From Deltaproteobacteria bacterium UBA796 (GTDB taxonomy: Bacteria > Myxococcota_A > UBA796): a DNA stretch of 18,017 nt. Of this stretch, positions 5,590 to 13,264 are shown one piece after another; position 1 is the first letter of the stretch, and the number at the start of each line of letters is the position of its first letter. The stretch lies in contig DBIS01000338.1 in assembly GCA_002296975.1 (NCBI GenBank), positions 1-18,017 on the forward strand, read 5' to 3'. A program made the position numbers and the translations under genes. The notes beneath the pieces are model-generated. The model was given only the letters and a program-made list of their open reading frames with translations. It searched no databases and was not told where the DNA came from.

Positions 5590-6879
5590 GTGGAGGACAT
5601 CTTGGAGCACCCAGGTAGCGAGACAGGGCGAGCGATCGATAGGGTCAGGACATACCTGTCCCAGGGCCGTACTGGTTGTGTGCGTGTACAGGTTCCGGCC
5701 CGAGCACCCTGCGCCGTATACCTGAATGAGGGTGAGCTCATCGCTGCCCTGTGTCCTGCAGACCCACAAGCCATCGTTCGGCGATTGGCTGCTCGTGGGC
5801 GACTCAACACCAAGGACCTTGCCCGTCTCAAGGCTTCAGGGTCTGATTTGGACTTTGAGACTTTGCATCGGTGGGTGGATTCAAGTGTTGTCGGAAGATT
5901 GATGTCCGGGCGCTTTCGGAACAACCTGGTTTTTTCCCTCTTCGATGCAGGGCGTTTTGCTTTTGAACCAGCCGACACGATTCGGGTACCCCACTTACAA
6001 ATCGGTCACGACTCAGCAGGTTTGTTGAGGGAGCTCGAGGTTTTACACGACGGCATCAGCTTTCTGATGACCCCAAATCGCGAATATAAAATTAGCCTGG
6101 GCCAGTTTAGTCCTGGCACGCCTCAGCAGCGGCATATCCATGCATTGTGTGCATCCCCGACCAATCGCGATGATTTGCTCGCCATGAGCCCATTCACCCA
6201 TGCTCAAACCCTGTCGCTGGTGGCGACGATGACAGAGGCTGGGAGTTTGCTCGCCACCCCTCTCGCCCAAGGTCCTGCCCAAGGTGCGATTGCGCATGCG
6301 GTCGCTGTGGCAGAAGCGAGCCGTCAACGGCGGGCGGTGGCCAGTCAATCCCGTGATGGTGTGGGCGTCAAACCCTTGGCGGCATTTGAAGACCATGATC
6401 GCGAAAACCGTGGCATGGGCAAAGGCATGTTTGTTGGTGATAAAGAGCGGGTCGTTTTGGGTTCATCTGGGCGCTCGCCCGGTTTGCGTCTGAGTGCCCC
6501 AACCTTGAGCAACACCGAGGTGCTCCGCCGGGTTGGGGTCTGCAATGAGGTGCTGACGGCCTTGGTCGCTGTGTGGACAGAGCAACACGGGCCTGGCACC
6601 GGGCGTATCGTCGCCCAACAGCTCGTCGATGGCGCCCCCCGGGGCTTTTCCGCGCTCTTTCAAGGTGCCGAGGTGGACGCAATGGGCCGGCTTGGCGTCA
6701 CCCACATCTTGGACAATTTGCAGCGCCGGGCCCCGGCGGAACGCCGAGATTTGGTGACCAGGGGCCTATGTTGTTTGATTGATCGGACTTTGGGATGGGC
6801 AGCAGAAGGCCTCGATGAAATCCGACTCGGAAAAATGTTGGACCAAGTGGCGGGTTACCGTGCTCGGATGGGTTGGTAA
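5590..6879 (+). CDS. DUF4388-domain protein with unrecognised C-terminal domain
   Basis: About 429 residues with no signal peptide. Residues 17-126 resemble DUF4388 (PatA-N-like): YLSQGRTGCVRV, then CAVYLNEGELIAAL, and later NLVFSLFDAGRFAFEP, the usual strand pattern of a small-molecule or partner-binding module found in gliding, chemosensory and other signalling proteins of this lineage. A middle part (about 150-250) is helical and an Arg/Gln/Gly-rich linker follows (about 240-305). The C-terminal 120 residues (from LSNTEVLRRVGVCNEVL to the end) form a compact helical domain I do not recognise. No receiver, kinase or J domain is seen. Starts at 5587 (TTG) and 5590 (GTG) are adjacent; AAGG at 5581-5584 favours the GTG. 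It follows the anti-sigma gene by about 54 bases and nearly touches the next gene. Confidence 0.82.
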   Translation: MEDILEHPGSETGRAIDRVRTYLSQGRTGCVRVQVPARAPCAVYLNEGELIAALCPADPQAIVRRLAARGRLNTKDLARLKASGSDLDFETLHRWVDSSVVGRLMSGRFRNNLVFSLFDAGRFAFEPADTIRVPHLQIGHDSAGLLRELEVLHDGISFLMTPNREYKISLGQFSPGTPQQRHIHALCASPTNRDDLLAMSPFTHAQTLSLVATMTEAGSLLATPLAQGPAQGAIAHAVAVAEASRQRRAVASQSRDGVGVKPLAAFEDHDRENRGMGKGMFVGDKERVVLGSSGRSPGLRLSAPTLSNTEVLRRVGVCNEVLTALVAVWTEQHGPGTGRIVAQQLVDGAPRGFSALFQGAEVDAMGRLGVTHILDNLQRRAPAERRDLVTRGLCCLIDRTLGWAAEGLDEIRLGKMLDQVAGYRARMGW

Positions 6880-6884
6880 CGGTG

Positions 6885-7733
6885 ATGGTATTTTTTATGG
6901 CGATGGTCGGCCTCAGTTTTGGGGCCGATGAAATAGGGGTTGAGTTTGGGGTCATGCCAGAGGCTGTGGTGTCAGTGGCCCGAAAGGTGGTGAACGAACC
7001 TTTGGGCGTCCGAATGGCGGCTGTCAGTGAGCCATTTTTGGGTTTTCCCTATTTGGTGGGCGGTCATGGTGAGGGGCTTCCGCCAGACACAGATCCGCCT
7101 GCCCGGTACGATACCTTTGATTGCCTGACCTTTCTCGAAGAGGTTCTAGCCCTGAGCTTGGCGGGGGATCCTGTGGGCGTGCCGGCCCTGCGTGATGCGC
7201 TTCGCTACCGTGATGGCCAGGTTGGTTACACCAGTCGCCACCATTTTATGATGAGCCAGTGGGTGCCAAAAAATATTGACGCGGGCTTTTTAAAGGACAT
7301 CACACCCTCTCTGGGTGAGACCCATCGGGTCGAGAAGGTGCTCAGCCCCCAAATCTGGGCCAATTGGCATGGTGTAAATGCACTCAATCTCCAGCCGGAA
7401 GATCTTCCTGTCGGCCATTTTGGCTTGAACGTTCTCTCACTGGATGCCGCAGAGGCAGCTTTGGACCGAATCCCACCAGGTGCCATCATCTTGACCATTC
7501 GGCAGCCCAAGGACTGGAAGCCGATCGTGGTGTCGCATGTGGGCTTTGTGTTGCCCAGAAAACAAGGTGAGGGGGTGAGGGTTCGTCACTCTACGCGCAC
7601 CGGCACCGGCTTGGTTCGGGACCATTTTTTAGGCGAGTATCTTGAGCGCATGCGCTGGTATCAACGTTCGGTTGAAGGGGTCACCATTTTGATGCCGCTC
7701 GAGCAAGGGCCCCGGCGAATCATCGAAGATTAA
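6885..7733 (+). CDS. Exported DUF1460 (N-acetylmuramoyl-L-alanine amidase-like) protein
   Basis: A 282-residue protein beginning with a short hydrophobic export signal (MVFFMAMVGLSFGADE). DUF1460 proteins are NlpC/P60-like cysteine hydrolases or amidases acting on peptidoglycan fragments. Seen: the GFPYLVGGHGEG loop (53-64), catalytic-cysteine motif FDCLTFLEEVLALS with Cys80, YRDGQVGYTSRHHFMMSQWV (108-127), IPPGAIILTI (196-205), catalytic-histidine motif VSHVGFVL with His218, and a C-terminal RHST...V-DHFLGEYLERM segment, all in family order. Start choice is uncertain: TTG 6873, GTG 6882, ATG 6885 and ATG 6897 are in frame and none has a strong ribosome site. I chose the ATG that keeps a whole signal peptide. 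Coupled to the DUF4388 gene, whose stop lies five bases before. Its stop shares TTAA with the facing mutase gene. Confidence 0.85.
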   Translation: MVFFMAMVGLSFGADEIGVEFGVMPEAVVSVARKVVNEPLGVRMAAVSEPFLGFPYLVGGHGEGLPPDTDPPARYDTFDCLTFLEEVLALSLAGDPVGVPALRDALRYRDGQVGYTSRHHFMMSQWVPKNIDAGFLKDITPSLGETHRVEKVLSPQIWANWHGVNALNLQPEDLPVGHFGLNVLSLDAAEAALDRIPPGAIILTIRQPKDWKPIVVSHVGFVLPRKQGEGVRVRHSTRTGTGLVRDHFLGEYLERMRWYQRSVEGVTILMPLEQGPRRIIED

Positions 7734-9883
7734 GGTGCTTCGGTCTTGGGTGCTTCGGGCTCAAAGCAAGCAGATAGCCTGGGGTGGGCAAAGCCCATGC
7801 TCAAAATCAGTGCATCTATCCCGGCTGACAGCTGGGCTCGACCGTTGGCGTCGAGTTTGGTTTTAAGCCAAACCTTGGCATTGTCTCCATCATTTTCTAT
7901 GTGCTCTAGGAGCTGAGGGACCAAGGTGTTGGCCCACTGTAGCTTGGTGTCGATGGAGACATGGTCCGATATGGCGTGGGCCCATGAAGGTAGATTGATG
8001 TCCACGCGTGCCAGCATGGTGTCGATAAAAGCCGCAGTCAGGCGCTTCGCATCGGTTTTGAGTTGGGCCTGCACGGCGGTAACGCCCTCTAAAAGAGGGG
8101 GTGGCTGAGCACTGGTCTGTACATAGATTTTGGCTTTTGGCTCGGTACCACTCGGGCGTAAAATAAGGCGTCTGCCGCCTTCCAACTCAAAGCAAAGCAT
8201 GTTGCGACTGCTGTGGTCGGTGTCCGATACAGCCACCCCTCTTGGACCCTCGGGGTCTTGGAGATCTAAAGTTTCGATAACCGCGTGTCCGTCTATGTGT
8301 GTGGGTGGCGTGCTGCGGAAGCCGGCCATGATTGCGTTAATGTGGGCGCGCCCCTGAGCGCCCTCCATGATCGCACAGCCAAGATGGTTATAAAACACCC
8401 CATGTTTGTGCATCAGTTGGGCCAAGGTGTCCACCAAGCTGCGCCCGTGTTGCGCTTCTGTCGAGGCCAAGACTGTGAGCACCAATGCCCCGCCTGCAGC
8501 ATCCTTGTCTCGAATATCAGGGGTCACCAAAAGGCCGTGGCTCTCTTCTACACCGACCGCGAAGCGATCGATATCACCCTCGAATGGACCAAACCGGCCT
8601 TTTCGTTCAAGTCCATAAAGTGCAGCACCAATGTATTTAAATCCGACGAGTAATGAGTCCATCACGGCGGCCCCATAGGATTCCGCGATGCGGGTCACCA
8701 AGGTGGTGGTCACCTCTGAGGTCAACACCAAAGGCTCTTGGTGAGGGTGGTTCATTAAGGCTGCGTGGCAGACTAGGGCTGCGATTTCATGACCGTTGAG
8801 GGTGACCCACTCACCGCGATGTTCCACAGCGACGCCGAGCCGATCTGCGTCGGGATCGCAGCCCATCACCAGCTTTGCATTCACAGATTTTGCGGTCTCG
8901 ATGGCGATATTGAGGGTTTCGGGGCGCTCTGGATTTGGGGCACGAAAGGGGACGGTGGGAAAGGATCCATCGTGGCTACACTGGCTTGGCTCAAGGGTGA
9001 GAGCCACCCCCGCGGCGGTCAAAACCTCTGCGACCGTGGTGTCGGCGGTGCCGTGTAGGGGGGTGAACACCACATCCAAAAGCGGCACATCACTGTGTTG
9101 AATGATCCTCAAGTTGGTTTCAATATAGCGGGCATGGACATCGGCTTGGAGCGTCCGCACCAGCCCTGCAGCTTGCCCACGGTCCAAAGACATTCTCTCG
9201 ATGCGCTCCACCGACCCGATGTGGCTGGCCAACTCCTGGTCAAAAGGTGGGACCAACTGGCCGCCATGGGCGTGATAAAATTTACTGCCGTTGTCGTCGG
9301 GGTGGTTGTGACTCGCAGAGATCACCAAGCCCCCGTCAGCTTGGAGTTGGCGAATCGCGAAAGAAAGCTCAGGCGTACTCAAAAATGCGTCGGCCTCTGG
9401 GAGCACGACTCGGATCTCTTGAGCGCTATAGATTTCGGCGGCGATTTCGGCGAAGTCCCGGCTTCGGATGCCGTTGATAGGAGAGGCGATGACCGGATCG
9501 TAAGTACCTAAAATATCCTGAAATTGACGGACATCATAGCCGATGACAACCATCAGCGGACCTTCGCCCCGGGTGGCCCTCAACCAATCGGCATGGGCTT
9601 GTATCGATGCCGAAAATGTCCAAGGGTTGAAACGGTTTGGGCCAATACCGACCCGGCCTCGCCGTCCGCCGGTACCAAAAGGAAGGTCCTGATAAAAGCC
9701 ATCGAGAAGCGTGACCCATTGGGCCTTGTCGCACAGCGCTTGAATCTGAGAACCGTATGAGGCAAAGCGTGGATCTTCCAGCCACCGCTGCAGGTGCTCG
9801 AGTGCAGCTTGCTGGGTGCTCGGTGCCACATCGAGGCCGGCTAGGCCAACCCTGGTCGCGTCGAGAAGCGCTTGTGTGTCCAT
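7730..9883 (-). CDS. Alpha-D-phosphohexomutase (phosphoglucomutase/phosphomannomutase family)
   Basis: The product is 717 residues from an ATG at 9883 preceded by GGAG with eight-base spacing; a GTG at 9892 is possible. All family landmarks appear in order: FGTGGRRG (69-76), phosphoserine loop ISASHNHPDDNG with Ser191, metal loop DPDADR (343-348), sugar-recognition EESHG (446-450) and phosphate-binding RPSGTEP (576-582). The layout and length resemble PGM2-type phosphoglucomutases more than short bacterial PMMs. It interconverts hexose 1- and 6-phosphates, feeding glycogen, trehalose or surface-sugar synthesis. Oddities are His in place of the usual Pro after SASHN, and about 130 residues after the phosphate loop, longer than typical, ending in a helical domain with an acidic Pro-rich tail. 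The exact sugar substrate cannot be told from sequence. Confidence 0.93.
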   Translation of the reverse strand: MDTQALLDATRVGLAGLDVAPSTQQAALEHLQRWLEDPRFASYGSQIQALCDKAQWVTLLDGFYQDLPFGTGGRRGRVGIGPNRFNPWTFSASIQAHADWLRATRGEGPLMVVIGYDVRQFQDILGTYDPVIASPINGIRSRDFAEIAAEIYSAQEIRVVLPEADAFLSTPELSFAIRQLQADGGLVISASHNHPDDNGSKFYHAHGGQLVPPFDQELASHIGSVERIERMSLDRGQAAGLVRTLQADVHARYIETNLRIIQHSDVPLLDVVFTPLHGTADTTVAEVLTAAGVALTLEPSQCSHDGSFPTVPFRAPNPERPETLNIAIETAKSVNAKLVMGCDPDADRLGVAVEHRGEWVTLNGHEIAALVCHAALMNHPHQEPLVLTSEVTTTLVTRIAESYGAAVMDSLLVGFKYIGAALYGLERKGRFGPFEGDIDRFAVGVEESHGLLVTPDIRDKDAAGGALVLTVLASTEAQHGRSLVDTLAQLMHKHGVFYNHLGCAIMEGAQGRAHINAIMAGFRSTPPTHIDGHAVIETLDLQDPEGPRGVAVSDTDHSSRNMLCFELEGGRRLILRPSGTEPKAKIYVQTSAQPPPLLEGVTAVQAQLKTDAKRLTAAFIDTMLARVDINLPSWAHAISDHVSIDTKLQWANTLVPQLLEHIENDGDNAKVWLKTKLDANGRAQLSAGIDALILSMGFAHPRLSACFEPEAPKTEAP

Positions 9884-9910
9884 CAAATCCACTCCAAGAC
9901 CCAGAGTATC

Positions 9911-9926
9911 AGTTCCACGTGGAACT
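9911..9926. promoter_or_regulatory. parS: Probable chromosomal parS site (ParB-binding palindrome)
   Basis: The 16 bases AGTTCCACGTGGAACT are a perfect palindrome in the 61-base gap between the mutase and the lipoprotein. The parS consensus as I know it is TGTTNCACGTGNAACA; this site matches everything except the two outermost bases, and its inner TTCCACGTGGAA is the form I recall for myxobacterial sites. ParB would load here and spread or slide as a CTP clamp to organise and segregate the origin region. It is not followed by a T-run in either direction, so a terminator is unlikely. parA/parB are not in the window. Confidence 0.8.
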
Positions 9927-9944
9927 TTCGAGGGCGTTCCGCAT

Positions 9945-10319
9945 CTACTCTATGAAGTGGACGGCTAAAACGAATGATCCAATCTCGGCTTTAGGTCTGG
10001 TCATTGTGCAGGCTTTCTCGATGGTTTCTACTGTCCAGTCCACCTCGATATAGGGGTCTTCGACGCTCAGCGACAGGGTTTCGGTGTGCCCAAGGCTGGT
10101 GCTTTTGACAATGTGGTGAATCGATACCGTGATGGGGTCGGTCAAGTCGGTGACGGCGATTCGCCCATGCCCGAGCGCCTCTTCGTGAATACGCTGATCA
10201 TTCACGCACACTCGGATTTTGTCGGTATCCAACAAAGCAGAGCCGATGACGTCAACTTGGTAGTTTGCGGGCAGGCTTTGGACTTGGCCGCAAGCCAGGG
10301 CCAGCGACAGCAGGATCAA
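9945..10319 (-). CDS. Small putative lipoprotein
   Basis: A 124-residue product beginning MILLSLALACGQVQ, with a lipobox-like LALAC and Cys10 as the lipidation site. The rest (DVIGSALLDTDKIRVCVNDQ... HTETLSLSVEDPYIEVDWTV) is strand-rich and looks like a small beta-sandwich exposed on the membrane. The only likely start is the TTG at 10319, which overlaps the TGA stop of the upstream gene as TTGA. The n-region then lacks positive charge and is short; an in-frame CTG five codons upstream would add MERSG and supply an Arg. I know no family for it. Co-transcribed with the preceding lipoprotein; downstream is the parS-like site. Confidence 0.62.
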   Translation of the reverse strand: MILLSLALACGQVQSLPANYQVDVIGSALLDTDKIRVCVNDQRIHEEALGHGRIAVTDLTDPITVSIHHIVKSTSLGHTETLSLSVEDPYIEVDWTVETIEKACTMTRPKAEIGSFVLAVHFIE

Positions 10320-10981
10320 CCCGCTTCTTTCCAGTCATAGGTGGTGAGTCGCCAAGGGTAGCTTGCGTTTGCCGGCTGAAAGAGCGACGTGCCGTACTCG
10401 GTGGCCAAGTGCCAGGTTCCCACAAAAGGTGCGGGGCTGACTTCGTCGCTTTCGATCACGAGCTTCAGACACTCCCAGTCTTGGGTCCACAAGTTGGGGC
10501 AAGCCTCGTAGGCATCGAATGTGGATGTGAACTGTACGCCATTGCCTGTGCTTTTAATCACGTCACCGGGAACCCCCTGGGCTTCGGTAAGATTAAGCGG
10601 CGGGTCAAAGTTGACCCACTCTCCAGCCACGGTGTCGATGCCGGCATCTGCTCCGCCGGTGTCGTCTTGACCCTGGCCACCCATTTCGCCTTCGACCTTG
10701 TAGCCGTGAAGTCGGATACTCTCACCGGCATCTGCCGACCATTTGATGGCATAAATCAAGCTGGATGTGTCTTGGTTGACGTAATTTAAGGTGACCACAT
10801 TATCATCACCGATCGTCTCGGTGGATACGGTTTGGACCTTCATCAAATAGTCTTCGCCTTCGTTTTGGTATTCCCAAGTAATATTGCCAGAGAGTGGGAA
10901 GTGGTCGGCAGACCAGTAGCCTGAATAGGTGTAGGCGCTTGAACCACAGCCTGTGAGGGCGATCAGGGCGAGTGAAAACAT
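10316..10981 (-). CDS. Putative lipoprotein of unknown function
   Basis: The ATG at 10981, with GGAGG four to five bases upstream on the minus strand, gives 221 residues beginning MFSLALIALTGCGSSAYTYS. The lipobox LTGC places the lipidated cysteine at residue 12. The mature part is strand-rich (TWEYQNEGEDYLMKVQTVST, GTWHLATEYGTSLF) with an acidic GQGQDDTGGADAG linker in the middle, of a style common in lipoproteins of this lineage. The frame stays open to a GTG or ATG near 11023, but those would put extra residues before the signal peptide. It overlaps the next lipoprotein by four bases and diverges from glpK across 86 bases. Function unknown; an outer-membrane or periplasmic location is inferred. 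Confidence 0.75.
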   Translation of the reverse strand: MFSLALIALTGCGSSAYTYSGYWSADHFPLSGNITWEYQNEGEDYLMKVQTVSTETIGDDNVVTLNYVNQDTSSLIYAIKWSADAGESIRLHGYKVEGEMGGQGQDDTGGADAGIDTVAGEWVNFDPPLNLTEAQGVPGDVIKSTGNGVQFTSTFDAYEACPNLWTQDWECLKLVIESDEVSPAPFVGTWHLATEYGTSLFQPANASYPWRLTTYDWKEAG

Positions 10982-11036
10982 GGGACCTCCAAGTGCCCCG
11001 AAGGTAGCATGGTGCTCCACCACCCGCGAGGCGACC

Positions 11037-11042
11037 TATGAT
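11037..11042 (+). promoter_or_regulatory. Candidate -10 element for glpK, overlapping a minus-strand -10
   Basis: TATGAT at 11037-11042 matches five of six -10 bases and would start transcription about 20 bases before the glpK ATG, just leaving room for the ribosome site AAGGAG. No good -35 is seen. The same bases read on the minus strand give TATCAT (11043-11038), a possible -10 for the divergent lipoprotein pair. Confidence 0.35.
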
Positions 11043-11067
11043 ACACATGGCACTCAAGGAGACAGCC

Positions 11068-12534
11068 ATGACTCAAGTTGTGATCGCGATCGATCAAGGG
11101 ACCACAGGGACCACTGCACTTTTATTGGACCAAGAGGTGTCGGTTGTGGCCTCGGCGAATGTGGAGTTTCCCAATCATTATCCCCAGCCGGGGCATGTGG
11201 AACATGATCTCGAAGAGATTTGGACCAGTGTGGTTTCGGCCATCAAAACAGCGTTGGCCGCTGCTGGCCCCGTCGAAATTATGGCTGTAGGCATCACCAA
11301 CCAACGGGAGACATGTCTGTTTTGGGACCGTGAAACCGGTGAGCCGATTCACCGTGCGCTGGTGTGGCAAGATCGACGAACAACCGAGATGTGTGCGGCT
11401 TTAAAAGCGGAGGGTTTAGAGGACGAGGTGCGGGCGAAGACCGGGCTTTTGTTGGATCCGTATTTTTCTGGAACCAAAGCAAAATGGATGCTGGACCACG
11501 TGCCGGGCGCGCGCCAAAGGGCTGAAAAGGGTGAAATTCTGTTCGGCACCATCGACACTTGGCTGGCATGGCGGCTGTGTGGTGCCCATGTCACCGATCC
11601 ATCAAACGCCTCGCGCACCCTGTTGTTCAATATCCACACGATGGATTGGGATCTGGGTTTGCTCGCGCTTTTGGACATACCGGTCCAGTGTTTACCCAAA
11701 ATATGCGATAACGCCGAGGTGGTGGGCCACACAGCAGGCCTCGACTTTTTAAACGATGGGATTGCCGTGGCGGGTATGGCCGGCGACCAGCAGGCAGCTC
11801 TTTTTGGTTCTGCGTGTTTTGGGCGGGGTGAGGCCAAGTGCACCTACGGGACGGGGGCCTTTATATTGATGAACACCGGGGCCACACCCGTGGCGAGTCA
11901 GCACGGCTTGTTGACCACCGTGGCCTGGCGAATCGCCGGAGAGACTTGCTATGCGCTCGAAGGCAGTGCATTTATAGCCGGGGCTGCGGTCCAATGGCTT
12001 CGAGACGGCCTGGGGATCATCGACAGCGCTGAGGAGATCGAGGCGCTGGCGGCATCTGTGCCTGATGCTGGGGGGCTCGTGTTTGTGCCAGCGCTCGCGG
12101 GCTTGGGCGCTCCCCACTGGCGGCCCGATGCCCGTGGAATGTTGAGTGGCATCACCGGTGGTACCACCCGCGCCCATATTGCCCGCGCGGTCCTCGAGGG
12201 TGTGGCCTTGCAGATCGCAGATATTTTAAAGGCCATGGAGGCAGATGCCGGCGACCGCTTGGCTTTGCTTAAAGTCGATGGTGGCGCTGCTCGAAACAAC
12301 CTGCTGATGCAGTTTCAGTGCGACATCCTCAAGACCTCGACGGTGCGGCCCACGGTGCTCGAAACCACCGGGCTGGGGGCGGCTTTTCTTGCGGGCTTGG
12401 CGGTCGGATTTTGGGACAGCATGGATTGTCTTCGCCAAGCTTGGGTTGAAGATTCGACATTCTTTCCCGATATGCGGGATGATGTAGTGGCGGGTCACCT
12501 CCGCGCTTGGGAAAAGGCTGTCGCCAAAGCCTGA
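11068..12534 (+). CDS. glpK: Glycerol kinase
   Basis: At 488 residues this is the normal family length. It phosphorylates glycerol with ATP to give sn-glycerol 3-phosphate for lipid synthesis or oxidation. Seen in order: IDQGTTGTTALL (8-19), GITNQRETCLFWDRETG with the substrate-contacting Arg80-Glu81, HRALVWQDRRT with Trp100, GLLLDPYFSGTKAKWML (127-142), FGTIDTWLAWRL, TDPSNASRTLLFNI, GMAGDQQAALFGSAC with catalytic Asp240, KCTYGTGAFILMNTG, and the FGGY C-terminal ALAGLGAPHW and VDGGAARNNLLMQFQ. The start at 11068 has AAGGAG six bases upstream; earlier in-frame ATGs (11038, 11047) lack a ribosome site. Neither the transporter glpF nor the dehydrogenase glpD is adjacent; a Lon-N protein gene follows after about 33 bases. 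Confidence 0.97.
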   Translation: MTQVVIAIDQGTTGTTALLLDQEVSVVASANVEFPNHYPQPGHVEHDLEEIWTSVVSAIKTALAAAGPVEIMAVGITNQRETCLFWDRETGEPIHRALVWQDRRTTEMCAALKAEGLEDEVRAKTGLLLDPYFSGTKAKWMLDHVPGARQRAEKGEILFGTIDTWLAWRLCGAHVTDPSNASRTLLFNIHTMDWDLGLLALLDIPVQCLPKICDNAEVVGHTAGLDFLNDGIAVAGMAGDQQAALFGSACFGRGEAKCTYGTGAFILMNTGATPVASQHGLLTTVAWRIAGETCYALEGSAFIAGAAVQWLRDGLGIIDSAEEIEALAASVPDAGGLVFVPALAGLGAPHWRPDARGMLSGITGGTTRAHIARAVLEGVALQIADILKAMEADAGDRLALLKVDGGAARNNLLMQFQCDILKTSTVRPTVLETTGLGAAFLAGLAVGFWDSMDCLRQAWVEDSTFFPDMRDDVVAGHLRAWEKAVAKA

Positions 12535-12567
12535 ACGCAAAAGGCGACTTTGTGGAGGCAAGAGGCT

Positions 12568-13233
12568 GTGATCAAGGTGGCAGATATCGCAGAGATGATG
12601 GACGCGGTGGAGCTAATTCCGCTGTTTCCGCTCCCGGGTTCGGTGTTCATTCCCCACACGATGTTGCCTTTGCATGTTTTTGAGCCTCGATACCGGGACA
12701 TGGTGGACGACGCGATGGGAGGCAGTGGCTATGTGGCCGTTCCGCGGCTCCAGCCAGGATGGGAGCGGGCCTATAATGGTCGACCACCGGTCTTTAAGGT
12801 GGCCGGCTTCGGAAAGATTGTCCGCTATGAGCCCTTGGCCGATGGTCGGGCGAATATCGTCATTTTGGGCTTGGGCCGGCTTTCCATCCGAGAAGAAATA
12901 GAACGCGAGACCCTGTATCGGGTGGCTGAGGCGGATCTCTTGGGCGATGAGATGGCCGATGGAGATGCCAAGGGGCTACAGGGTGCAGTACGGAGATTAC
13001 GGCTGATGTTGGCCCAAATTGCCGGCGGTCGGCCGCAACTTGCCGAGCGGGTCGAGCCACTTTTGAGTCAACAGATGGCCCTCGTGCCATTTGTAAACGC
13101 AGTGGCCCACCTGGTGCTGCCCGACGTGGACGCCCGCCAAGATTTTCTCGAGATCGACGCGGTGGAAAAGCGGATTGATGTGGTCGAAACATTGCTCGCA
13201 GGTGCGCTCACCCAAGCGGTGGCTTACGCCTGA
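12568..13233 (+). CDS. Lon N-terminal (substrate-binding) domain protein
   Basis: About 221 residues. The N-terminal half matches the LON_substr_bdg domain: IPLFPLPGSVFIPHTMLPLHVFEPRYRDMV (about 17-46), then GYVAVPRL, FGKIVRYEPLADGRANIVILGLGRLSI. The C-terminal half is helical (LRLMLAQIAGG... QDFLEIDAVEKRIDVVETLLAG), as in stand-alone LonN proteins. No ATPase or protease domain follows, so it is not Lon itself. Stand-alone members are widespread and poorly characterised; substrate or protein binding is the best guess. The GTG at 12568 has GGAGG nine bases upstream. An ATG at 12595 and a TTG at 12550 are alternatives. It follows glpK closely and is followed after 31 bases by a membrane protein, suggesting an operon. 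Confidence 0.87.
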   Translation: MIKVADIAEMMDAVELIPLFPLPGSVFIPHTMLPLHVFEPRYRDMVDDAMGGSGYVAVPRLQPGWERAYNGRPPVFKVAGFGKIVRYEPLADGRANIVILGLGRLSIREEIERETLYRVAEADLLGDEMADGDAKGLQGAVRRLRLMLAQIAGGRPQLAERVEPLLSQQMALVPFVNAVAHLVLPDVDARQDFLEIDAVEKRIDVVETLLAGALTQAVAYA

Positions 13234-13264
13234 GGCTTTCGTGGCAATGTGGGAGACGAAGGAC

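Noticed and set aside
9911..9926. The palindrome as a transcription terminator of the lipoprotein unit
   Set aside because: There is no T-run on the minus-strand side (GATACTC follows), no usable loop, and the core CACGTG fits parS much better.
11496..11504. CACGTG core inside glpK as a second parS
   Set aside because: The flanks (GGAC...CCGG) do not match the arms required by parS.
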